From the NCBI RefSeq assembly GCF_030490285.1, contig NZ_CP129884.1:1054001-1118000 (forward strand): a DNA stretch of 64,000 bases, in the 5' to 3' direction. A program made the position numbers and the translations under genes. The stretch comes from Methylomonas montana. GTDB lineage: Bacteria > Pseudomonadota > Gammaproteobacteria > Methylococcales > Methylomonadaceae. This document shows, piece after piece, positions 17,669-28,603 of the stretch. The stretch's first letter is position 1; each line of letters opens with the position of its first letter. Below the pieces are notes generated by a model. The model saw only the letters and a program-made list of their open reading frames with translations. It did no database searches and had not been told where the DNA came from.

Positions 17669-18082
17669 ATGATCCTTTTTTTAAGAAATATCCCTGCCAC
17701 TACCCGTCCAAATGAATTGCGTGATTATGTTGCGCTGGCGCTTGGCGAGGACTTAAACGGTGGCGCCGGGCGTGTATTGAAGGCCGAGGTAATGGTGATC
17801 CGCGATAAGCGTACCAATCAGTTGGAGCATCATGGTCTGGTACAGGTTGATTCCGATGAGGCGGGCATTCGGGCGATCAAGAATCTGAACGGTTTGCTGT
17901 TCGACAACCGCGAGGTTTTGGTCAGACGCTACAAAGATAGGGAGGCCGAGAATGATCGCCGGCATGATGGCCTTGCCGTGTCGCAAGAAATCATCGATAA
18001 ACGCGTACGGGATCGCCGACGAGGCGATAGCGTGGACATCTACATAGATTTTTCCAACCAGTTTTATGTTCAGGACGCTTGA
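17669..18082 (+). CDS. RRM-type RNA-binding protein
   Basis: 137 residues. The first 92 form an RNA recognition motif: ILFLRNIPATT matches RNP2, and HHGLVQVDSDEAGIRAIKNLNG followed by REVLVRRYKDRE covers the region after RNP1. The C-terminal tail is charged (DRRHDG, RVRDRRRGD). A cytoplasmic RNA chaperone or regulator role is expected; the RNA target is unknown. It is divergent from rhlE and convergent with the GGDEF gene, whose end is only 8 bp away. The ribosome site is weak. Confidence 0.75.
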   Translation: MILFLRNIPATTRPNELRDYVALALGEDLNGGAGRVLKAEVMVIRDKRTNQLEHHGLVQVDSDEAGIRAIKNLNGLLFDNREVLVRRYKDREAENDRRHDGLAVSQEIIDKRVRDRRRGDSVDIYIDFSNQFYVQDA

Positions 18083-18089
18083 ACGCCTA

Positions 18090-19757
18090 TCAAGACCATA
18101 TTCGCACCCGGTCTCGGCCGCTTTCCTTGGCCGCATATAGGGCCTGATCGGCCTGGATCAACACGCTGTCAGCCGTGATACTGTCGGCATCCATTAACGC
18201 AATGCCGATGCTGACGGTAGTGCCGATCGTCTGTTCATTGATAGTCAGCGGTGTATCGGCCAATTTTTGGCGCAAGCGTTCCGCAAACACTTGCGCCGAT
18301 TCGGTATCGGCATCCGGCAGAAAAATCGCAAACTCTTCGCCGCCCAGCCGGCCCACCACATCGATCTTGCGTAATTCTTCGCGAATAATATCGGCAAATT
18401 GCTGTAGTACGGCGTCGCCGGCTTGATGGCCGTGATTGTCGTTAACTTGTTTGAAATGATCCAGATCCAGCATCAATATCGCTACCCGGTACTGGCTATT
18501 GCGCTGTATTCGGGCGAATTCGTCTTCCAGACGGGTCATGAAATGGCGGCGATTCAAAAAGCCGGTTAAGCCATCGGTGGTGGCCAGTTCCCAGAGTTCA
18601 GTCTGTATCTGCTTGCGTTCGCTGATATCCTGTTTAACCCCGACGAAATGGCGAATGCAACCCTGCTGATCCTTGACCGGCGTGATCACCAGTTCTTCGA
18701 TATACAGTTCGCCATTTTTACGGCGATTGACAATTTCGCCGCGCCAGGTCGTGCCGGCGAGGATGGTTGCCCATAATTCCTGATAAAAGTTTGGATTTTG
18801 CTCGCCGGATTTGACCAACTCGTTGGGCCGCAAGCCGATCACTTCGTTTCGGTTAAAACCGGTTAAGGTTTCGAATGCTTGATTGACCCATTCGATGTGG
18901 GCATCGATGTCGGTAATCACCACGCCATGCTCAACCGTTTCCAGTGCGGAAACCAATAAATGGTCGCGCAATTCCGAGGCTTTGCGCTGGCTAATGTTTT
19001 GATGAATGCCGACCGCGCGTATCGCTTGTCCGTGGCTATCTCGTTCCAGTACTCGGCCGGCGCTGTGTATCCAAATCCAGTGTCCCAGTTTATGCTTTAG
19101 ACGATAATCCGCCGAATAAAACTCGGTTTCGCCGCGTAGATGCGGCTCCTGCGCGGCCTGTATCGTCGGCCAGTCGTCGGGATGCACCAGCACGGCCCAA
19201 CTGTCGATATGGGTATCGATCTCGTCTGGCGCGTAACCCAGCATCTTTGCCCAGAGTCCGTTGGAAATCATTTTGCCGCTGGGAATATGCCAGTCCCACA
19301 AGCCCAGTTCGGCGCCTTGCAAGGCCAGGCTCATCCTCTGTTCGGATTCATAAAGCCGTCTTTCCAGGCTGGCCCGGCTCATCGCATAGCGGATCGCTCG
19401 AACCAGGCCGGCGGTATCGATGTCCGATTTCACCAGATAATCCTGGGCGCCGCAATCCAGCGCCTGCAATGCAAATTCGGTATCGTCGTGGCCGGTTAAC
19501 ACGATAATGGGCAGCGTACAGGCGGCTTTGCGAATATGCAGGACGGTGTCCAGTCCTTGCGAATCCGGCAGGCTTAAATCTAGCAATACGACATCGATGT
19601 TTTGCTGGGAAAAGGCGAGAATGCCGTCGGCCAGACTTTCCGTCCAGATCAACTCAAACTGGAAATGCCGCGAGGCTTTTAGATATTGACGAACCAGACT
19701 AGCATCGCTGGGTTCGTCTTCGATCAGCAATACGCGGCAACTTGTTGCAAAGTTCAT
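18090..19757 (-). CDS. Receiver-PAS-PAS-GGDEF diguanylate cyclase
   Basis: 555 residues from the ATG at 19757, which overlaps the upstream stop as ATGA. Order of domains: a receiver with phospho-acceptor Asp60 (VVLLDLSLPDSQG), PAS/PAC around 150-270 (ending in GIHQNISQRK), a second PAS/PAC around 275-395 (ending in GVKQDISERK), and GGDEF from about 400. The active site reads GGEEF (472-476) and an RxxD inhibitory site (RKID) stands five residues before it, so the cyclase should be active and feedback-inhibited. It makes c-di-GMP in response to phosphorylation and PAS signals. It is the last gene of a four-gene signalling operon. Confidence 0.88.
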   Translation of the reverse strand: MNFATSCRVLLIEDEPSDASLVRQYLKASRHFQFELIWTESLADGILAFSQQNIDVVLLDLSLPDSQGLDTVLHIRKAACTLPIIVLTGHDDTEFALQALDCGAQDYLVKSDIDTAGLVRAIRYAMSRASLERRLYESEQRMSLALQGAELGLWDWHIPSGKMISNGLWAKMLGYAPDEIDTHIDSWAVLVHPDDWPTIQAAQEPHLRGETEFYSADYRLKHKLGHWIWIHSAGRVLERDSHGQAIRAVGIHQNISQRKASELRDHLLVSALETVEHGVVITDIDAHIEWVNQAFETLTGFNRNEVIGLRPNELVKSGEQNPNFYQELWATILAGTTWRGEIVNRRKNGELYIEELVITPVKDQQGCIRHFVGVKQDISERKQIQTELWELATTDGLTGFLNRRHFMTRLEDEFARIQRNSQYRVAILMLDLDHFKQVNDNHGHQAGDAVLQQFADIIREELRKIDVVGRLGGEEFAIFLPDADTESAQVFAERLRQKLADTPLTINEQTIGTTVSIGIALMDADSITADSVLIQADQALYAAKESGRDRVRIWS

Positions 19758-20209
19758 TTTTCGACCTTGGCGGGCAAGCGCACCACATTGAACCAATAGC
19801 CTTCGATTTGCCGAACCACCTCGATGAACTGTTCAACGTCCATCGGCTTGGTAATGTAACTGTTGGCGCCCAGGCTATAGGTCGAGGCCACGTCGCGTTC
19901 GATATCGGAAGTGGTGAGCACGATGACCGGAATATTGGTTAGCGTCGACTCGGTTTTGATTTTTGCCAGAAACTCGCGGCCGTTCATGCGCGGCATATTC
20001 AGATCCAGCAAAATCAAATCCGGGCGGGGTGCATCGGCATAGACATCGCCTTGCCGCTGTAAAAATGCCATAGCCTCGATACCGTCGTAGACATGATGCA
20101 GCTTGCAGGGCACTTGATTTTCCTTGAAGCTCATTTTGATCAGATGGGCATCGGCGGGTTCGTCTTCGACCAGCAGCACATCGAACAGCGGCTGGAGATT
20201 ATTCTTCAT
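19754..20209 (-). CDS. Single-domain response regulator (Rcp1/CheY-like)
   Basis: 151 residues from the ATG at 20209; the longer reading frame upstream overlaps the kinase and is not used. It is a lone receiver domain with LLVEDEPADAHLI, phospho-acceptor Asp69 in LILLDLNMPRMNG, Thr in VLTTSD and Lys in YITKPMD. The VEDEPAD start and the longer loop before the Asp resemble Rcp1-type regulators that partner with PAS/phytochrome-like kinases. There is no output domain. Its start overlaps the CHASE kinase by 11 bp and its stop overlaps the GGDEF gene start (ATGA), so the three proteins are made together, probably as a phosphotransfer set. Confidence 0.88.
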   Translation of the reverse strand: MKNNLQPLFDVLLVEDEPADAHLIKMSFKENQVPCKLHHVYDGIEAMAFLQRQGDVYADAPRPDLILLDLNMPRMNGREFLAKIKTESTLTNIPVIVLTTSDIERDVASTYSLGANSYITKPMDVEQFIEVVRQIEGYWFNVVRLPAKVEK

Positions 20210-22397
20210 GATGGTGTTTACTCTCGATATTGGGTAGTTCGAACACTGCGATAGTGCCGCCCTGGGCTGCATTTTCGATCCAAATTTTGCCTTGGCAACT
20301 GGCAAGGATACGCCGCGCAATCGACAAACCGATACCGGTGCCGGCTTTGCCGTTGTGATAACTCAAGCGCTCGAATATTTCGAACACGCGTTGCCGATAT
20401 TCCGGATCAATGCCTGTACCATTATCGCGGACATAATAACGACTTACCGACTGGTCGGAAACGCCGCTGATCTCAATGCGTAGCGGTACCTCGGGGTTGT
20501 TGGGTCGGCCGTGCAGCAGCGCATTTTCCACTAATAGACTAAATAGTTCCACTAAACGGGGAGGGTCGATATAGGCCCTGGGCAGTTCGGTAATGTCGAT
20601 GATCGCGCTGGCGTCAGCGATTTTATCGGCAAGTTTTCGCACGGCTGCTTCCACTGCCGTTTTAGCGTCTGCCAGACCAACACTATCGCGGGCTTGATTG
20701 GCTGTGATGTAAAGTTGAATGTCGCGGACCAGGCCATGCAAGTGCAGTGCGTCTTTTTCCAGGAATTGCAGGCTGGTGTTGATGTTATCGTCATTCAATG
20801 CGTCCGGATATTGGCTCAGCGAACGCCGTAGACGTTGGGTAAAACTGGTAAAGCGCCTGGTTGGTTCCATTAAATGATGGGCGGAAATTTCTGCGAAACG
20901 GCTAAGGTCGGCGTTGCTGTTTTCCAGCGCGATTCGGACTTGCTTGTGTTCGGTAATATCGATGCAGGAGCCGATGTAGCCGACGAATTCGCCGTTGTCC
21001 GCGTAGCGAGGTATGCCATTGTCGAGTAACCAGCGGTATTCGCCATCGTGACGTTTAAGGCGATATTCCATGCTAAATGGGCGGCGCTGATCGAAATGCT
21101 CGATGTAATGGCGCAGACAAAAATCAAAATCGTCCGGATGGACGCCTTCCGCCCAACCATTACCTATTTCCTGTTCGATGCTGCGACCGGCGAAATCCAG
21201 CCAGACTTTGTTGAACCAGTAGCAGAGTTTATCCGGGCCGGCTAGCCAAATCAGCACCGGCGCCGAATCAGCCAGGGCGCGGAAACGATTTTCGCTTTCG
21301 CGCAATTCCGTGGTCATCGTTTCGGCCAAAGTCAGCGCGCGGCTGCGGCCGTTTACCAATTGCCAGGTGAGCAGACTCAACAACAGACTGAGGCTGATGC
21401 CGCTGCCGGCGATGATCAAAGGTTTATCACTCGCTACCCGCGCTTGAAAATCCGGTTCGGCATGAATTAAAACCGTCCAGGGATGAGAAGCGATAACGAT
21501 TTGCTGGCGCGAAGTCAGTACCTGCCGTGCGTCTTGAATCGGCGCCGAGCCGTATGTGCGGTTTTCTTCGCCGATTTGCTCGCCGTCGAAAATCTCAAGC
21601 CGTAAATCGTTTTCGCGCTCGCCGCCGATGCCAGTCATCAAATCCTGGGTGCGGAACGGCGCGTACACCCAGCCCAGCAAATGGGCGCGGCGCTCGTCGA
21701 GCGTTTCATGCGGCTGCTTATTTTTATAGACCGGCAGATACATCAAGAAGCCGGCTTGCAAATCCCGTTCGGTTTCCTGCAACAACGTGACCTTGGCTGA
21801 AATGCTGACGCGGTTGTGGTCGCGGGCAAAGCTCATGGCCTGATTGCGGATGGGCTCGGAGAACATATCGTAACTGAAGGTGCGCAGATTACGACCGCTA
21901 AAAGGTTCCAAAAAAATAATCGAGGTGTAGATATCCCGCTCGCCGGCCGGATGAATCTCGTAATCAGCGAAGCCTTGATGGCGCATGTCTGCGACATGGC
22001 GGTCTTTTTCGGCTTTAGGAATCAACAAGGAAAATCCCACGCCCTGGATGCCCGGATAACGTTGGTCGAGGTTGAGCGACGAGATATATTGCCGATATTC
22101 GTCGCGATCGACGGTCTGCGAAGCAGCGAACAAACCGCGCGCGCCGTATAACATTTGTTCGCAAGCCTGCAGGCGTTGCTCGATGTTTTGCAGTAACTGC
22201 CGTACCCGAAAATCGAAGTAAATTTGGCGCTCGTGTTCAAGGCTGTGTTCGGAGGCCAGCCAGACCAGATAGCTGGTCAGCAAGGTGATAGCCAATACCG
22301 TGGCTGTCAGCCAATGACCGTATCGACGGCGCTTCTTAAGCGTGGACGGATGCGAAGGAAGCATGCTAACTACCGAGCTTTTATCCATGGTGTTCAT
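20199..22397 (-). CDS. CHASE-PAS sensor histidine kinase
   Basis: 732 residues. Membrane helix at about 27-49, an extracytoplasmic CHASE domain at about 85-300 (including PGIQGVGFSLLIP and a GFLMYLPVYK block), a second helix at about 326-348, a PAS/PAC domain at about 365-485, then the kinase. The phospho-acceptor region reads SAHHLMEPTRRF with His507, an unusual version of the normal SHDLREPLR. The ATPase part has VENALLHG, DNGTGIDP and GTGIGLSIAR. CHASE domains sense small periplasmic ligands. Start and stop codons overlap both neighbours (ATGA with the upstream kinase, 11 bp with the receiver). Confidence 0.85.
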   Translation of the reverse strand: MNTMDKSSVVSMLPSHPSTLKKRRRYGHWLTATVLAITLLTSYLVWLASEHSLEHERQIYFDFRVRQLLQNIEQRLQACEQMLYGARGLFAASQTVDRDEYRQYISSLNLDQRYPGIQGVGFSLLIPKAEKDRHVADMRHQGFADYEIHPAGERDIYTSIIFLEPFSGRNLRTFSYDMFSEPIRNQAMSFARDHNRVSISAKVTLLQETERDLQAGFLMYLPVYKNKQPHETLDERRAHLLGWVYAPFRTQDLMTGIGGERENDLRLEIFDGEQIGEENRTYGSAPIQDARQVLTSRQQIVIASHPWTVLIHAEPDFQARVASDKPLIIAGSGISLSLLLSLLTWQLVNGRSRALTLAETMTTELRESENRFRALADSAPVLIWLAGPDKLCYWFNKVWLDFAGRSIEQEIGNGWAEGVHPDDFDFCLRHYIEHFDQRRPFSMEYRLKRHDGEYRWLLDNGIPRYADNGEFVGYIGSCIDITEHKQVRIALENSNADLSRFAEISAHHLMEPTRRFTSFTQRLRRSLSQYPDALNDDNINTSLQFLEKDALHLHGLVRDIQLYITANQARDSVGLADAKTAVEAAVRKLADKIADASAIIDITELPRAYIDPPRLVELFSLLVENALLHGRPNNPEVPLRIEISGVSDQSVSRYYVRDNGTGIDPEYRQRVFEIFERLSYHNGKAGTGIGLSIARRILASCQGKIWIENAAQGGTIAVFELPNIESKHHHEE

Positions 22398-24583
22398 GTC
22401 GATGAGGGGTCGGTTGCGGGCGGTTGAACCAGCGGTATTTCAAAGGTAAAGCATGAACCCTGGCCTTCGCCAGCTGAGTCAACCCAAATTTTGCCGCCGT
22501 GATGTTCGACGATTCGCCGGCACAGCGCCAAGCCCATGCCGGTGCCTTCGAAACGGTTACGCGCTTGCAAACGGCTGAAAAACTGGAAGAGCCGGTCGAA
22601 CTGTTTTGGATCGATGCCGATGCCGTTGTCGCGGACGCTGAGTCGCCATAAATCGTCGTCGATTTGGGAGAGTACTTCAATTTGCGGTGCTTGGCCGGCT
22701 TGGTGATAGTGGAGTGCGTTGACCAATAGATTTTGCAGCAAGCGGCTCAATTCGTCGCGGCTGGCGCACAGCATCGGCCATTCGCCACGGCAATCGATAT
22801 ACGCTTGGTATTGCGCCGCCAAGGGCTGGATGAACTTTAACGCTTCATCGCGGCATTCGCTGCTGGCGATCCAGTCTTTTTGTTGGGTCTTGCGCCCCAC
22901 CCGCGAATACTCCAGCAAGGAGATAATCATCGCATCCATGCGCTTGGCGCCTTCCAGTGCATAGGTCAAATTTTGCGTTTGGTCGTCGTCGAGCGAATCT
23001 TGCAGACTACGGGCTAGAAACTGTAAATGTCCGGCTACCATGCGCAGCGGCTGGCGCATGTCGTGGGAAACGCTGTAGGCGAATTGTTCCAGATCGATGT
23101 TGGAGCGTAACAGCGCGTCATGGCTTTGCTGCAAGTCTTCTTGGATTTGTTTATGTTCGCTGATATCGACATGGGTACCCAGCATGCGTTGCGGTTTACC
23201 GGTCGGCGTTTTGGCGACTACCATGCCTTTGGCCAGGATCCATTTATAACCGCCGTCTTTACAGCGCATGCGAAACTCCACCCAGTACAGGGGATTCCGG
23301 CCGGCTAAGTAATCGTTGAGTTTGGTCAGCACTCGTTCTCTGTCGTCCGGATGCAGACTGTCCCGCCAGGCGTCGAAAGTATTCTCAAACTCGTCGGCTT
23401 GGTAGCCTATCATCGATTTCCAGCGCGGCGAGAAGAACACTTCGCCACTGACAATGTCCCAATCCCATACCCCTTCGTCGGCCCCTTCCAGCGCGAATTT
23501 CCAGCGGTATTCGCTGTCTTGCAAGCGAATATTTTGTTCGCGCATTTTCCGCCGCTTGGCGGCCAGATAACGATTCAGGGCTAACAGACGCAAACTCAGC
23601 AGCAAAATTAAAAAAACGCTGAAGCCGAGTGTCAATATCGGTATGGAATAGCGTTGCCAGATGTCGTGTAGAGTGAACTGCGGCGTGGTGTCGAAGGGTT
23701 TGGCCCGCAAGCTTTGCAGCAAATATTCCACCGGATGGTAATCGACCGGGATCGTGAAGCCTTCGATACCGGGTATGCGATCTGCTTCCATCAATAACAA
23801 AGTGCCGGCCACCCGTTTTGCCAATTCGCGATCAATTGCCGGCATCGCCACAAAAGACCACTCCGGATACTGGCGAGTGGATAAAAACTGAAAAGACGGC
23901 GATTTTTGATCGTTGAGAATTTTGATGCGTTTTAGATCAAGCTTACCGGTGCTTGCCAAGCTCTCCAATACGCCAGTGCGTACCAGGCCGATATCGGCTC
24001 GTCCGGACAATACCGCTTCCACCACGAAGTCGTGCGGCATGCCGGTCTCTATCAGCTTGGCGTCCTCGTTGAGGTCGATTCCTGCTTGGGCGAGTTCGTA
24101 GGCTTGCATCTTGTAACCGCCCAGGGATTCTCGGCCGGTAATCGCGACGGTTTTGCCTTTTATATTGCTTAGTGTGTCCAGATCGTTGCGCGCGGCCAGA
24201 CAAAATATCACGCCGCCGAACACCGCTTGCGACCGGCCGTTTTCGCGGTTAACCAAGGTGGCCAACGGCGCCGATAAACCGTATCGATAGCTAATTTGTA
24301 CGTAATGACCGGGGTTGGTCAGCACAAAATCCAATTTTTGATCGGCCACGCCGGCTTCTAGTTCGGCATAACTCAAGGCCTCAACGCTAAAATTCCGCTC
24401 AGGGATGGCTTGATGCAATACCTCGGCCAGCGGTTGCCACTGTGCCAGGGTTTGTGGTTTGGGGCGATAGGCCAATATCCCAATTCGCACCGGCGAACTG
24501 TCGGCCAATGCCGGCAAATGCGCCAATAGCAAGCAGCCGATAAGCGCAAATTTGCCGGGCAGATGTATGATTAAATTTAGCAT
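22394..24583 (-). CDS. Sensor histidine kinase with PhnD-type binding-protein sensor domain
   Basis: 729 residues. A signal sequence (1-27) is followed by a periplasmic domain at about 30-295 of the phosphate/phosphonate binding-protein (PhnD/SBP) fold: VRIGILAYRP, DFVLTNPGHY, GKTVAITGRESLGGY and GRADIGLVRTG. One membrane helix lies at about 312-335, then a PAS/PAC (355-480), the phospho-acceptor SHDMRQPLR with His507, and a full ATPase domain ending in GTGMGLALCRR. It probably senses a small anion or another ligand in the periplasm. It is the first gene of the operon. The ligand is not predictable from sequence. Confidence 0.88.
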   Translation of the reverse strand: MLNLIIHLPGKFALIGCLLLAHLPALADSSPVRIGILAYRPKPQTLAQWQPLAEVLHQAIPERNFSVEALSYAELEAGVADQKLDFVLTNPGHYVQISYRYGLSAPLATLVNRENGRSQAVFGGVIFCLAARNDLDTLSNIKGKTVAITGRESLGGYKMQAYELAQAGIDLNEDAKLIETGMPHDFVVEAVLSGRADIGLVRTGVLESLASTGKLDLKRIKILNDQKSPSFQFLSTRQYPEWSFVAMPAIDRELAKRVAGTLLLMEADRIPGIEGFTIPVDYHPVEYLLQSLRAKPFDTTPQFTLHDIWQRYSIPILTLGFSVFLILLLSLRLLALNRYLAAKRRKMREQNIRLQDSEYRWKFALEGADEGVWDWDIVSGEVFFSPRWKSMIGYQADEFENTFDAWRDSLHPDDRERVLTKLNDYLAGRNPLYWVEFRMRCKDGGYKWILAKGMVVAKTPTGKPQRMLGTHVDISEHKQIQEDLQQSHDALLRSNIDLEQFAYSVSHDMRQPLRMVAGHLQFLARSLQDSLDDDQTQNLTYALEGAKRMDAMIISLLEYSRVGRKTQQKDWIASSECRDEALKFIQPLAAQYQAYIDCRGEWPMLCASRDELSRLLQNLLVNALHYHQAGQAPQIEVLSQIDDDLWRLSVRDNGIGIDPKQFDRLFQFFSRLQARNRFEGTGMGLALCRRIVEHHGGKIWVDSAGEGQGSCFTFEIPLVQPPATDPSST

Positions 24584-24963
24584 GATCGTATGCTGCGAAT
24601 ACTTGGTCGGGGTTGCGATTAGGGAGGTCCGCCTTTCTGGCGGGTTAATGCGCAGGTCGGGAGGGGGCGTATTGCAAGAATCGGGGTTAGAAGCTGTTTA
24701 AAAACTGCTACGCTTGTCCATCACTGTGTTGAAAAATCGCTCAAAATCCTCATGTACTCCAGGTACGCTCCGGTTTTGACTTGTCCCGTCCCTGGGACTC
24801 GCCCTACGGGCCAGATGTACCGTTCCCTACGCGAATCCATCGCTTCGGGTCGCGTTTTTTCAACTGGTCATGAACAAGCTCGCGACGTTTTTAAACAGCT
24901 TCTTAGAGATTGAATGAGTGACGGGTTACGGCGAAAGGTGGCCATAACCCGCGAGACAAAATT
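24584..24963. other. Intergenic region carrying the MITE-like element
   Basis: 380 bp between the start of the sensor-kinase operon and the 3' end of trxB, both on the minus strand. It holds the 213-bp inverted-repeat element listed separately. The part next to the kinase (24584-24689) must contain its promoter, but no clear -35/-10 pair was identified. Confidence 0.5.
24690..24902. repeat. 213-bp MITE-like element with perfect 15-bp terminal inverted repeats
   Basis: The left end GAAGCTGTTTAAAAA (24690-24704) is the exact reverse complement of the right end TTTTTAAACAGCTTC (24888-24902). TTA stands directly outside both ends, a possible 3-bp target duplication. Inside, a second pair (GTTGAAAAA and TTTTTTCAAC) and a hairpin TCAAAATCC...GGTTTTGA are present, so the whole element can fold on itself. 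It has no coding capacity. The interior (AAATCGCTCAAAATCCTCATG) resembles repeats I remember from many proteobacterial intergenic regions. It looks like a non-autonomous transposon mobilised in trans. Confidence 0.75.
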
Positions 24964-25923
<960 letters not shown>

Positions 25924-26049
25924 TCAGAGTCTCCATGCGGGTTAGGGTGGCAAAATTATAAGGGCAATCCCCCCTGGATAAAACCGATTTACCAACAGGT
26001 TTTTAAAGGCGTGGCCGGTAAAGCTAATGTTAAATCGATTTACATCATC

Positions 26050-26055
26050 TATAAT
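26050..26055 (+). promoter_or_regulatory. Candidate -10 box of ftsK
   Basis: A perfect TATAAT stands 36 bp before the ftsK start codon. The -35 region (ATGTTA/TGTTAA at about 26027-26033) is poor, so the promoter may depend on an activator. Confidence 0.4.
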
Positions 26056-26091
26056 CATGTTTTGTGACGCTTTTATTGTGAGCCGACAACT

Positions 26092-28398
26092 ATGGTTGCT
26101 GTTGTGGAAGAGAGAGCCGCGCGAGGCTATCGCGAAATCGCATTACTCGGACTTTCGAGTTGTGCGCTGTTTTTTTTAATTGCCTTAGTCACATTTAATT
26201 CCAATGATCCGGGCTGGAGTCACAGCACATCCTATCAATCCATCAGCAATGCCTGCGGTTTGTTCGGTGCCTGGCTGGCGGATTTCGTGCTGAGCTTCCT
26301 GGGTTTGATGGCTTATCTGATCCCGATCATGATTTTTTGGTATGGCTACATGCTTTACCAAGGTTCGAATCAGCAGCAGGGCAGCCAGTGGTTGGTGGCG
26401 ACTCGTTCGCTTGGTTTCGTCTCGACGATGATTTCCGGCTCGGCGATTTTGTTCATGCATCTGCATTTTCTGCGCACCAAAATGGATTTGCCGGAGAGTC
26501 CGGGCGGTATTCTGGGCCGGGAAATCGGCGACGCCTTGGTGCATCTGTTAGGCAACTCCGGCTCCACCTTGCTGTTGCTGGCGATTTTTATGACCGGCGT
26601 CACCTTATTCACCGGTTTATCCTGGCTGATGGTGATGACCTTGATCGGTAAATGCGCGATGACGGCTTGTTCGGTCGTGGGCCGGCAAGCGGTTGCAGCG
26701 CCAGAGCGCTACCGCGCGGAAAAATCATCACGTCCTGAATCGGCTAAAGAAGCCAAAAAAACGCGCAATCAACCCGAAGCGAAAACCGAAGACCGGGTTA
26801 AAAAGCCGCAGATTCAAGTGTTGGAAACCGCTCAGCCTTCGGCTTCCGCAGTGGTGAGACCCTTGCGCAGAAAAGACAGCAAACCCTTGGATGACCTGGA
26901 CGCCAGCGCTTATTTAAATGCCTTGCCGCCTTTGTCTTTACTGGATAAGCGCGATATCAAGGTCAAGCGCTATTCCAAAACCGAGCTGGAAGAGATTTCC
27001 CGCCAGGTAGAGGAGGTATTGCAGGATTACGGTATCGCCGCCGAAGTGGAAGCGGTTTTGCCGGGGCCGGTGATTACCCGTTTCGAATTGCGTTTGGCGG
27101 CCGGCGTAAAAGTCAGCCGGATCAGCAGCTTGGCAAAAGATTTGGCGCGCGGCTTGTCGGTGACCAGTGTGCGGATCGTCGAAATTATCGAAGGCAAATC
27201 GGTGATTGGTCTGGAGATTCCTAACCAGGAACGGGAAATGGTTTCGCTACGCGATTTGTTGGTGTCGGACGAATTCGAACGCGCCAAATCCAAACTCAGC
27301 ATCGCGATGGGCAAGGATATTTCCGGTACGCCGGTGGTGGCCGATCTGGGCAAAATGCCGCATGCGCTGGTGGCCGGTACTACCGGTTCCGGTAAGTCGG
27401 TGGCGATTAACACGATGATTCTGAGCTTGCTGTACAAATCCAAGCCGGAAGACGTGCGGATGATCATGATCGACCCGAAAATGCTGGAATTGTCGGTGTA
27501 CGAAGGCATTCCGCATTTGCTGACGCCGGTCGTCACCGATATGAAAGACGCACAAAACGCCTTGCGTTGGGCGGTGGCGGAAATGGAGCGCCGCTATAAA
27601 TTGATGTCCAAAGTCGGAGTGCGCAACCTGGCCGGTTATAACCATGCGGTCAAGGAAGCCGAAGTGGCCGGTCAGCCGATCCGCGATCCTTTATTCCGGC
27701 CGGAAACGCCGGTGGCCCTGGACGATTATCCGCTGCTGGATACCTTGCCCAGCATTGTCATCGTCATCGACGAGTTGGCCGATATGATGATGGTGGTCGG
27801 TAAGAAAGTCGAAGAACTGATCGCCCGTTTGGCGCAAAAAGCCCGCGCGGCCGGCATTCATTTGGTACTGGCGACCCAACGGCCTTCCGTGGACGTGTTG
27901 ACCGGATTGATCAAGGCCAACGTGCCGACCCGAATTTCCTTCCAGGTATCGTCGCGGATCGATTCCCGGACCATTATCGACCAAGGCGGTGCCGAAGCCT
28001 TGCTGGGTAACGGCGATATGTTGTTCCTGCCGTCCGGCACCAGTATTCCGCTACGCGCGCATGGTGCATTTGTAGACGATCACGAAGTGCATCGGGTGGT
28101 TGAGTTCTTGAAAAAAACCGGTCCGACCAATTATTTGGACGAAATCACTCAGGAACGCACCGACAGTGGCGAAGTTGCCGGTTTGGATAGCGAAGACAGC
28201 GAGTCCGACGCGCTGTACGACGAAGCGGTGGCTTTCGTGACCGAGTCGCGCAAAGCCTCTATTTCCAGCGTGCAACGCCGCTTTAAAATCGGTTATAACC
28301 GTGCGGCGCGCATTATCGAGGACATGGAAAACGCCGGTGTGGTCAGCATGCCGGAAACCAACGGTTCTCGCGAGGTGCTAGCCCCGCCGCCGCGCTGA
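26092..28398 (+). CDS. ftsK: DNA translocase FtsK
   Basis: 768 residues. Four membrane helices fill residues 20-190 and anchor it at the division septum. A short charged linker (about 200-280) follows, then the RecA-like motor with Walker [13 protein letters not shown] near residue 428, a Walker B in [12 protein letters not shown], and the C-terminal gamma winged helix (about 705-768, [22 protein letters not shown]) that reads KOPS sequences. It pumps chromosome ends through the septum and activates XerCD at dif. The linker is much shorter than in E. coli FtsK, as in most bacteria. A lolA gene, the common neighbour, is not found downstream. Confidence 0.95.
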   Translation: MVAVVEERAARGYREIALLGLSSCALFFLIALVTFNSNDPGWSHSTSYQSISNACGLFGAWLADFVLSFLGLMAYLIPIMIFWYGYMLYQGSNQQQGSQWLVATRSLGFVSTMISGSAILFMHLHFLRTKMDLPESPGGILGREIGDALVHLLGNSGSTLLLLAIFMTGVTLFTGLSWLMVMTLIGKCAMTACSVVGRQAVAAPERYRAEKSSRPESAKEAKKTRNQPEAKTEDRVKKPQIQVLETAQPSASAVVRPLRRKDSKPLDDLDASAYLNALPPLSLLDKRDIKVKRYSKTELEEISRQVEEVLQDYGIAAEVEAVLPGPVITRFELRLAAGVKVSRISSLAKDLARGLSVTSVRIVEIIEGKSVIGLEIPNQEREMVSLRDLLVSDEFERAKSKLSIAMGKDISGTPVVADLGKMPHALVAGTTGSGKSVAINTMILSLLYKSKPEDVRMIMIDPKMLELSVYEGIPHLLTPVVTDMKDAQNALRWAVAEMERRYKLMSKVGVRNLAGYNHAVKEAEVAGQPIRDPLFRPETPVALDDYPLLDTLPSIVIVIDELADMMMVVGKKVEELIARLAQKARAAGIHLVLATQRPSVDVLTGLIKANVPTRISFQVSSRIDSRTIIDQGGAEALLGNGDMLFLPSGTSIPLRAHGAFVDDHEVHRVVEFLKKTGPTNYLDEITQERTDSGEVAGLDSEDSESDALYDEAVAFVTESRKASISSVQRRFKIGYNRAARIIEDMENAGVVSMPETNGSREVLAPPPR

Positions 28399-28403
28399 TT
28401 GCG

Positions 28404-28598
28404 ATGAGTATCGCTGTCATCGGTTTGCTGCTTGTCGCGGCTATTTCAGGCTTAGGCGGTTGGTGGCTGAGCTTTAATAAACCTGTCGAAAAGCCGGTTA
28501 AAATCATGATGTTCGTCGGCTATTTCTGGTTGCTGGCATTTGTACAATTACTGTTGATTGCCATGGCTTATTTCGGCTGGCAGCATTTAAAAGTTTGA
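28404..28598 (+). CDS. Small two-helix membrane protein
   Basis: 64 residues starting 5 bp after ftsK, with two hydrophobic segments (residues 3-24 and 37-59) separated by a short Lys-rich loop (KPVEKPVK). No family recognised. Its tight position between ftsK and the SemiSWEET gene supports translation and an operon. Function unknown. Confidence 0.6.
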   Translation: MSIAVIGLLLVAAISGLGGWWLSFNKPVEKPVKIMMFVGYFWLLAFVQLLLIAMAYFGWQHLKV

Positions 28599-28603
28599 TC
28601 TCG

